From Curvibacter gracilis ATCC BAA-807 (lineage in GTDB: Bacteria; Pseudomonadota; Gammaproteobacteria; Burkholderiales; Burkholderiaceae_C), in NCBI RefSeq assembly GCF_000518645.1, contig NZ_JADZ01000010.1, positions 248,001 through 312,000 on the forward strand: a stretch of 64,000 nt of DNA, read 5' to 3'. The notes under the pieces are model-generated. The model ran no database searches. It saw only the letters and a program-made list of their open reading frames with translations, and was not told the DNA's origin. Below are positions 58,797 to 64,000 of this stretch, one piece after another (the stretch's first letter is position 1; each line of letters begins with the position of its first letter). A program made the position numbers and the translations under genes.

Positions 58797-59957
58797 ATGA
58801 CAAATTCAAAGCCCATGACCCTGAAACGCCTGCACCCGGCCTCCGGCTGGGCCGCACTGGCCGCCCTGACCCTGGCCGCCCCGGCCCAGGCCCAACCCGC
58901 CCCCCAGCCCGGTGTGCAACTGTTCGGCCTGCTCGATGCCGCTGCCGGGCGCTTCACCAGCCCCTCCGGTGTCAATGCCAAGGAACAGGCCGTGAGCAAG
59001 GTCAGCAGCGGGGGGCTGTCCACCAGCTTCTGGGGCATCCGGGGCCAGGAGGACCTGGGCGGCGGCAGCTCGGCCTTGTTTGAGCTGTCTTCGTTCATGC
59101 GCAACGAATCGGGGGCCGCCGGGCGCAGCGATGCCCTGCCAGCCCCAGTGAACGTGGCGGCCGACCCGTATTTCTCGCGCGCGGCCTGGGTGGGGCTGAG
59201 CCACCCCGATTGGGGCCGTGTGCGGGTGGGCAACATCACCAGCCTGCTGTTCCTGAACGCCATCAGCAGCAATGCGCTGGGCGACAGCACCACCTTCTCG
59301 CCCCTGAACCTGCTGACCTTCATCGGCTCGCCGCTGTCGGGCGGCACGGCCTGGGCCAACTCGGTGGTGTATGACAGCCCGGTGCGTGCCGGCCTGACGG
59401 GTTCGGTGGCCTATGCCGCCTCGCAGAACCAGGGCGGCCCCAACGCTGCAGCGCGCCTGGCCTACAACGCCGGGGCCTTCAACACCTCACTGGCCTGGCA
59501 AAGCGTGAACCGCAACCCGCAGACCTTTGCCGACGGCACCTCGGCCAACGACACCCGCGCCTGGCAATGGGCTGCCAGCTACGACTTCAACCCGCTCAAG
59601 CTCTACGGCCACCTGGGGCAGATCCAGAACCGGGGCACGGCCAGTGCGCCCCAGTCGGTGCATTACCGGGTGTGGGATGTGAGCCTGGGCCTGCCCGTGG
59701 GTGCCGGCCAGTGGCTGGCGGCCTACGGGGTGCGCAACACGGGCGATACGGTGGCCCCCGTACCGGCCACGGTGGCCGGCGGCAACGTCTCGCGCAAGCT
59801 GCTCACCGTGGGTTACGACCACTTTCTGTCGCGCCGCACCGAGGTCTACGTGCTGTTGTCTCGGGACCAGACCGAAACCCGCACCCTGCCCGCGCCGCCG
59901 ACGCTGATCCAGGCCAGCGGCACCAGCTTTGCCGTGGGCATCCGACACCGGTTCTGA
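58797..59957 (+). CDS. Gram-negative porin (Burkholderiales family)
   Basis: 386 residues, signal peptide SGWAALAALTLAAPAQAQ. GVQLFGLLDAAAGRFTS, FWGIRGQEDLGGGSSALFELSSFM, the outer strands, and the final strand FAVGIRHRF ending in Phe. GGAGACAAC before the ATG matches that of the Bug gene at 4347. It lies within the TetR module and likely admits the module's substrate. Differs clearly from the porin at 3057. Confidence 0.92.
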   Translation: MTNSKPMTLKRLHPASGWAALAALTLAAPAQAQPAPQPGVQLFGLLDAAAGRFTSPSGVNAKEQAVSKVSSGGLSTSFWGIRGQEDLGGGSSALFELSSFMRNESGAAGRSDALPAPVNVAADPYFSRAAWVGLSHPDWGRVRVGNITSLLFLNAISSNALGDSTTFSPLNLLTFIGSPLSGGTAWANSVVYDSPVRAGLTGSVAYAASQNQGGPNAAARLAYNAGAFNTSLAWQSVNRNPQTFADGTSANDTRAWQWAASYDFNPLKLYGHLGQIQNRGTASAPQSVHYRVWDVSLGLPVGAGQWLAAYGVRNTGDTVAPVPATVAGGNVSRKLLTVGYDHFLSRRTEVYVLLSRDQTETRTLPAPPTLIQASGTSFAVGIRHRF

Positions 59958-59998
59958 AAGCAGACCCTGCCATCCGCCCCTCCGAAAAGGACCTTCTC

Positions 59999-61345
59999 AT
60001 GCTGTTGAACGAAACCCACGACCCCGGCCTGCAAAGCTGGGTCGCCTCGGCCCACAAGGCCGACACCGACTTTCCGATCCAGAACCTGCCCTATGGCGTC
60101 TTCCGGCGCCAGCAGGGCGCCGAGGCCTGGCGGGGCGGCGTGGCCATTGGGGATGCGATTCTGGACCTGGCCGCCCTGGCGGCCCTGCCTGACCACGAGC
60201 GCCCCCTCGACTCGGGCGCCGCCCAGGCCCTGCAGGCGGCCAGCTTGCCCCGCCTCAACGCCTTGATGGCGCTGGGCCCGGCGGCCTGGCGGGCGCTGCG
60301 CCTGGCCTTGTCGCGGGGCTTGCGGGTCGGTGCGCCCCAGGCAGCGGCCTGGCGGGCCTGCCTGGTGCCACAGGCCGAGGCCGAGTACCAGCTGCCCGTC
60401 GAGGTGGGCAACTACACCGACTTTTTCACCTCGGCCCACCATGCGCTGAACGCGGGGCGGGTTTTCCAGCCGGGGCGCGAGCTGCTGCCCCAGTTCAAGT
60501 GGCTCCCCATCGGCTACCACGGCAGGGCCTCGACGGTGGCCATCAGCGGCACCGCTTTGCAACGGCCCGCCGGCCAGATCATGCTGCCCGGGCAGACCCG
60601 GCCGGTCTATGCCCCCACCCGGCAGCTCGACTTCGAGCTGGAGCTGGGGGTGTTGGTGGGCCCAGGCAATGCCCTTGGCCAGACCCTCGACCTGCCCCAG
60701 GCCGAGCAACAGCTGTTCGGGCTGTGCCTGCTCAATGACTGGTCCGCACGCGACATCCAGGCCTGGGAGGCGGTGCCGCTGGGCCCCTTCATGGCCAAGA
60801 ACTTTCTCAGCACCATCTCGCCCTGGGTGGTCACGTTCGAGGCACTGGCCCCCTTCAGGGTGCCGCTGCCCCGCAGCGCTGACGATCCGCCCCCCCTGCC
60901 CTACCTGGACCACCCGGTGCAGGCCACGCAGGGCGCCATCGACATCGAGCTGGAGGCGCTTCTGCTGCCGGCCGGCCAGGCCTCAGCGCTGCGCCTGTGC
61001 CAGACCAATTACCGGCACGCCTACTGGTCGGCGGCCCAGATGCTGACCCAGCACAGCAGCAATGGCTGCCGACTGCAGGCCGGCGACCTGCTGGGCACCG
61101 GCACGCTGTCGGGGCCGGAGCCTGATCAGGCAGCCTGCCTGCTGGAGCTGACACAGGGCGGGCGCCAGGCCCTGACGCTGCCGGGGCCCACCCAGCGCCA
61201 CTGGCTGGAAGACGGCGACACCGTGGTGCTGCGGGGATGGTGCCAGCGCGAAGGTGTGGCCCGCATCGGCTTTGGCGAATGCCGGGGCCAGGTCGTGCCG
61301 CACGCCCCCACCCAGGGCCCTGAGGCCGGCCTCAATTCGGCTTGA
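59999..61345 (+). CDS. fahA: Fumarylacetoacetase
   Basis: 448 residues. FAA_hydrolase_N region at 1-115 (FPIQNLPYGVFRR), then VEVGNYTDFFTSAHHALNAG (metal-ligand Asp and catalytic His), DFELELGVLVG (two metal-ligand Glu), LNDWSARDIQAWE (Asp), GPFMAKNFLSTISPW (Lys) and DLLGTGTLSGP. All expected active-site residues are present. It splits fumarylacetoacetate to fumarate and acetoacetate in tyrosine/homogentisate breakdown; no hmgA gene is adjacent, so another acylpyruvate is possible. Ends overlapping the converging dehydrogenase gene by 14 bp. Confidence 0.9.
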   Translation: MLLNETHDPGLQSWVASAHKADTDFPIQNLPYGVFRRQQGAEAWRGGVAIGDAILDLAALAALPDHERPLDSGAAQALQAASLPRLNALMALGPAAWRALRLALSRGLRVGAPQAAAWRACLVPQAEAEYQLPVEVGNYTDFFTSAHHALNAGRVFQPGRELLPQFKWLPIGYHGRASTVAISGTALQRPAGQIMLPGQTRPVYAPTRQLDFELELGVLVGPGNALGQTLDLPQAEQQLFGLCLLNDWSARDIQAWEAVPLGPFMAKNFLSTISPWVVTFEALAPFRVPLPRSADDPPPLPYLDHPVQATQGAIDIELEALLLPAGQASALRLCQTNYRHAYWSAAQMLTQHSSNGCRLQAGDLLGTGTLSGPEPDQAACLLELTQGGRQALTLPGPTQRHWLEDGDTVVLRGWCQREGVARIGFGECRGQVVPHAPTQGPEAGLNSA

Positions 61346-62468
61346 TCAGAAACTTCTCGCCCGTGGCACGCTGGGCATAGCGGCGCACCTGCTCAGGCGC
61401 CAGGGCCTGGGTCAGGCTCAGCTCGCCCGCATAGTGGCTGCGGAAGGTGCTGCGCAGTTCACGTGCCACGCGTTGCTTCAGGGCGTCGGCACCGGCGGGG
61501 CCGATCTTGTTCAGGAAGGGGAACAGCAGCCACCCCCCCATGCCCCAGGCCATGCCGAAGTTGCGGCGGAAGGTGGTGGGCGAGGTGTCCAGCCCGCCAT
61601 ACAGGTACACCTGCTTGTGCACGGGCGAGCCGTAGCGGCTGTATTCGCTCGCGTTGCGGTTCAGCGCCGCCTCCATGGCCGACAGGATCTGGCCGGCCAG
61701 GGTGCCGCCGCCGGTGGCATCAAAGGCCAGGGTGGCGCCGGTCTGCACCAGGGCCTCGGTCAGGTCGTGGCTGAAGCTGTCGGCACTGCTGTCGCACACA
61801 TGTACCGCGCCCTGCCCGCGCAGCAACGCCGCCTGGGCCGGCGAGCGCACGACGTTGACCAGGCCGATGCCATCTTGCAGGCAGATGCGGTTCAGCATCT
61901 GACCCAGGTTGGAGGCGGCAGCCGTGTGCACCAGGGCAGTATGGCCCTCGCGCCGCATCGTCTCGACCATGCCCAGGGCCGTGAGCGGGTTGACAAAGCA
62001 CGAGGCGCCTTCGGCCGCCGTGGCGTCGTCGGGCAGCAGCAGGCACTGGTTCAGGGGCACGCAGCGGTACTGGGCGTACATGGCGCCGCCGATGGCCGCC
62101 ACCTTCTTGCCCAGCAGGGCCTGGGCGGCGGCCGAGGCGCCTGCGGCCACCACCGTGCCCGCGCCCTCATTGCCCACCGGCAGCGATTGCCCCACCCGTG
62201 CCGCCATGGCCGGCATGGCCGCAGCAGGCACCTGGGCCTTGAGCACCGGGCGATCAGGGCTGCCCGCGGCCTGCACCGTGCTGAGGTCGGCCGGGCCCAG
62301 CAGCAGGCCTTGGTCCGAGGGGTTGAGCGGGGTGGCCTCGATGCGGATCAGCACCTCGTGCTCGCCGGGCACGGGCAGGGGCTCGTCCACCAGCGAAATC
62401 TCCAGCTCGCCGCTGGCATGGATCAGCGAGCGCAGTTGCAGGGCGGTGGCAGGCAGGGGGTGGTTCAT
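61332..62468 (-). CDS. Zinc-less MDR-family dehydrogenase / quinone oxidoreductase-like
   Basis: 378 residues. PGEHEVLIRIEATPLNPSDQGLLLG, VGNEGAGTVVAAG, LVHTAAASNLGQMLNRICLQDGIGLVNVVRS (cofactor-binding Rossmann region; its G-x-GxxG is replaced by AAASNLGQ) and FDATGGGTLAGQIL. It resembles enoyl-reductase/quinone-reductase members lacking catalytic zinc. The stop overlaps the fahA 3' end in convergent orientation. Confidence 0.82.
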   Translation of the reverse strand: MNHPLPATALQLRSLIHASGELEISLVDEPLPVPGEHEVLIRIEATPLNPSDQGLLLGPADLSTVQAAGSPDRPVLKAQVPAAAMPAMAARVGQSLPVGNEGAGTVVAAGASAAAQALLGKKVAAIGGAMYAQYRCVPLNQCLLLPDDATAAEGASCFVNPLTALGMVETMRREGHTALVHTAAASNLGQMLNRICLQDGIGLVNVVRSPAQAALLRGQGAVHVCDSSADSFSHDLTEALVQTGATLAFDATGGGTLAGQILSAMEAALNRNASEYSRYGSPVHKQVYLYGGLDTSPTTFRRNFGMAWGMGGWLLFPFLNKIGPAGADALKQRVARELRSTFRSHYAGELSLTQALAPEQVRRYAQRATGEKFLIKPN

Positions 62469-62526
62469 CGGTGTCTCCGGGTGGGGTTTGAGAATTCGGC
62501 TTCGGGCATGGGGTTTGGGGCTTGCC

Positions 62527-63117
62527 TCAGGGCGCTTCTTTGACGGCATCCTGGGCTGGCATGCCGGGATGGTGGTGCATGCCGTGGTGCAGGGCATGAC
62601 CTGCCATGCCTTCCATGGCATCGTCGCCATGATCGTCCAGTTGGGCCCGGAACCACCGGTGCAGCGCATCAACCAGCGCCGGGTCGTGGCTGCTGTAGCG
62701 CAGCGCTGCGCCATCGGGCACATCGTGGTAGGTGATCTGCAGCCGCCCGCGGGGGGCGTTGCGCAGGCTGGCCAGGCCGGGCATGTCGGGCCCATGCAAC
62801 TGGGCCGGGCCGGAGAAATCGCCCGCCAGAAACTGCTCGCGCAGGGCCGCCAGGTGCAAGCGGATGAGGGCCTGCTGCACCCGGTCGCCGCTTTGGCGCA
62901 CCAGCACCTGCTGCTCGCCGCCGCTGGGGGTGGCGGTGAAAACATGGCGGGTGGCGGCCAGGTCAAAAGGCATCACCTGCGGGCCACGCCGGGCCACCTC
63001 AGCCTGGCGGCTGGAAGGTGTGGGCGGGGTGGCCGCCGTGGCCAGGCCTGCGGCGCCCAGCAACCCGACCGCGAACAGGCCACTGACCGCCCACCGGGGG
63101 CAACAGAACATGCGCAT
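62527..63117 (-). CDS. Exported His-rich protein of unknown function
   Basis: 196 residues. A signal peptide (AVSGLFAVGLLGAAGLATAA) is followed by a soluble domain with RQSGDRVQQALIRLHLAALREQFLAGDFSGPAQLHGPDMPGLASLRNAP and DPALVDALHRWFRAQLDDHGDDA. The C-terminus has GHALHHGMHHHPGMP, which could bind metal. Similar proteins are sometimes labelled aspartate carbamoyltransferase in databases (memory), a label I do not see support for. No operon partner in the window. Confidence 0.7.
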   Translation of the reverse strand: MRMFCCPRWAVSGLFAVGLLGAAGLATAATPPTPSSRQAEVARRGPQVMPFDLAATRHVFTATPSGGEQQVLVRQSGDRVQQALIRLHLAALREQFLAGDFSGPAQLHGPDMPGLASLRNAPRGRLQITYHDVPDGAALRYSSHDPALVDALHRWFRAQLDDHGDDAMEGMAGHALHHGMHHHPGMPAQDAVKEAP

Positions 63118-63205
63118 GAACTTCTCCGAAGTTGACAGGCGCCCATCCTAATCGCCCCGGGTGGGGGTGCCGGGCCATGCTGCGGCATGGCCTGCCGCCT
63201 ACGAC

Positions 63206-64000
63206 TCAGGCCAGCGTGTAAGCCGTCTTGACGGTGGTATAGAACTCTTGCGCGTAGCGGCCCTGCTCACGCGGGCCATAGCTGCTGCCCTTGCGGCCGC
63301 CGAAGGGCACGTGGTAATCCACCCCGGCGGTGGGCAGGTTCACCATCACCATGCCGGCCTGGGCGTGGCGCTTGAAGTGGGTGGCGTGCTTCAGGCTTTG
63401 CGTGGCAATGCCGGCCGACAGACCGAACTCGGTGTCGTTGGTCACGGCCAGGGCCTCTTCGTAGTTCTTCACGCGGATCACGCTGGCCACGGGGCCGAAC
63501 ACTTCTTCGCGGTTGATGCGCTGCTCGGGTGTGCTGTCGGTGATCAGGGCCGGGGCCATGAAGAAGCCATCGGCGCCGCTGCCGGTGTGGCAGGCCACGC
63601 GCTGGCCGCCGGCCTGCACGGTGGCGCCTTGCGAGCGGGCGATCTCGACATAGCTCAGATCCTGCTCCAGCTGGGCCTGCGAGACCACGGGGCCGATGTC
63701 GGTGCCGGCCGTCAGGGCGTCGCCGATCTTCAGGCCGGCCAGGCGGGCCTTCACGCCTTCGACAAAGGCGTCGTGGATGCCTTCGGTCACGATCAGTCGG
63801 CTGCTGGCAGTGCAGCGCTGGCCGGTCGAGAAGAAGGCGCTTTGCACACTCAGCTCCACGGCTTGTTGCAGATTGGCGTCGTCCAGGATCACCTGCGGGT
63901 TCTTGCCGCCCATCTCCAGCTGCACCTTCTTGTGGCCTTGCACGCAGGCCTCGGCAATGCGCCGGCCCACGCCCACCGAGCCGGTGAAGCTGACGGCGGC
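63206..64000 (-). CDS. Aldehyde dehydrogenase, C-terminal part (cut by window edge)
   Basis: The frame continues beyond 64000; about 264 residues are visible. FTGSVGVGRRIAEA, catalytic Glu in LEMGGKNPQVI, catalytic Cys in FFSTGQRCTASSRLIV, EEVFGPVASVI and the C-terminal VPFGGRKGSSYGPREQG are standard. The GQRCT variant and SYGPREQG end resemble alpha-ketoglutaric semialdehyde dehydrogenases, which act in sugar-acid and hydroxyproline use. Assignment beyond the superfamily is uncertain. Confidence 0.9.
   Translation of the reverse strand, partial: AAVSFTGSVGVGRRIAEACVQGHKKVQLEMGGKNPQVILDDANLQQAVELSVQSAFFSTGQRCTASSRLIVTEGIHDAFVEGVKARLAGLKIGDALTAGTDIGPVVSQAQLEQDLSYVEIARSQGATVQAGGQRVACHTGSGADGFFMAPALITDSTPEQRINREEVFGPVASVIRVKNYEEALAVTNDTEFGLSAGIATQSLKHATHFKRHAQAGMVMVNLPTAGVDYHVPFGGRKGSSYGPREQGRYAQEFYTTVKTAYTLA

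Noticed and set aside
1-64000. CRISPR arrays, tRNA, rRNA and known riboswitches
   Set aside because: None could be recognised by reading; no covariance-model search could be run, so short RNAs may still be missed.

Overview
The window comes from a high-GC Gram-negative bacterium, most likely a Burkholderiales of the family Comamonadaceae. I infer this from five Bug-family solute receptors, two Burkholderiales-type porins, an H-NS-like protein, and a dispersed 'GCTGCTTGCGC...AAGCGCCAGAGGCC' repeat (18582-18635) that I know from Comamonadaceae intergenic DNA. No rRNA, tRNA, CRISPR array or intact insertion sequence was found.

Layout. 1-6.1 kb: edge of a secreted protein, an ornithine cyclodeaminase/RidA pair, a LysR regulator with porin and Bug receptor, then an ECF sigma factor behind a DUF2892 gene broken by an amber codon. 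6.3-10 kb: a tyrosine recombinase divergent from a KfrA-like coiled-coil protein, with two inverted repeats between them, then a YjjJ/HipH-type HipA kinase preceded by four ATTCA repeats spaced exactly 12 bp apart. 10-14.1 kb: an AraC-regulated catabolic block (Bug receptor, SDR, FAH-family hydrolase). 14.1-19.2 kb: a mosaic hotspot between the FAH gene and an amino-acid ABC permease. It holds hipBA, then a copy of the permease 3' end fused to a copy of the FAH 3' end, then the wreck of a type I restriction-modification locus in which only a zeta-toxin pair is intact. 19.2-23.5 kb: a fused AapQ-AapM-like permease, its binding protein and a divergent class V aminotransferase.

23.5-41.4 kb is a large organosulfur-scavenging region. 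It contains an SsuABC-like importer, three DszC/SfnB-like flavin enzymes, two DszA/NtaA-like monooxygenases, a TauD-like dioxygenase, MetQNI, and three further sulfonate/nitrate-type binding proteins. Imported sulfonates or sulfones would be desulfonated by these oxygenases. No flavin reductase to feed them is seen in the window. 41.4-48 kb is mostly housekeeping and signalling: xseBA (XseA with an extra N-terminal DUF5710-like domain), a VOC protein, a Bug receptor, an H-NS-like protein, and an EAL-PAS-PAS phosphodiesterase.

48-64 kb carries an IclR-controlled CoA-transferase/enoyl-CoA hydratase/Bug operon, a DeoR regulator, a Tat-exported phospholipase C, and a TetR module (three operator copies; Bug receptor on one side, cyclase, porin and fumarylacetoacetase on the other). 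It ends with a quinone-reductase-like dehydrogenase, a His-rich exported protein and the 3' part of an aldehyde dehydrogenase gene. The most interesting parts are the hotspot seam at 13.9-20.0 kb, the restriction-modification ghost with a surviving toxin pair, and the recombinase/KfrA/HipA group with its repeat-rich promoters.
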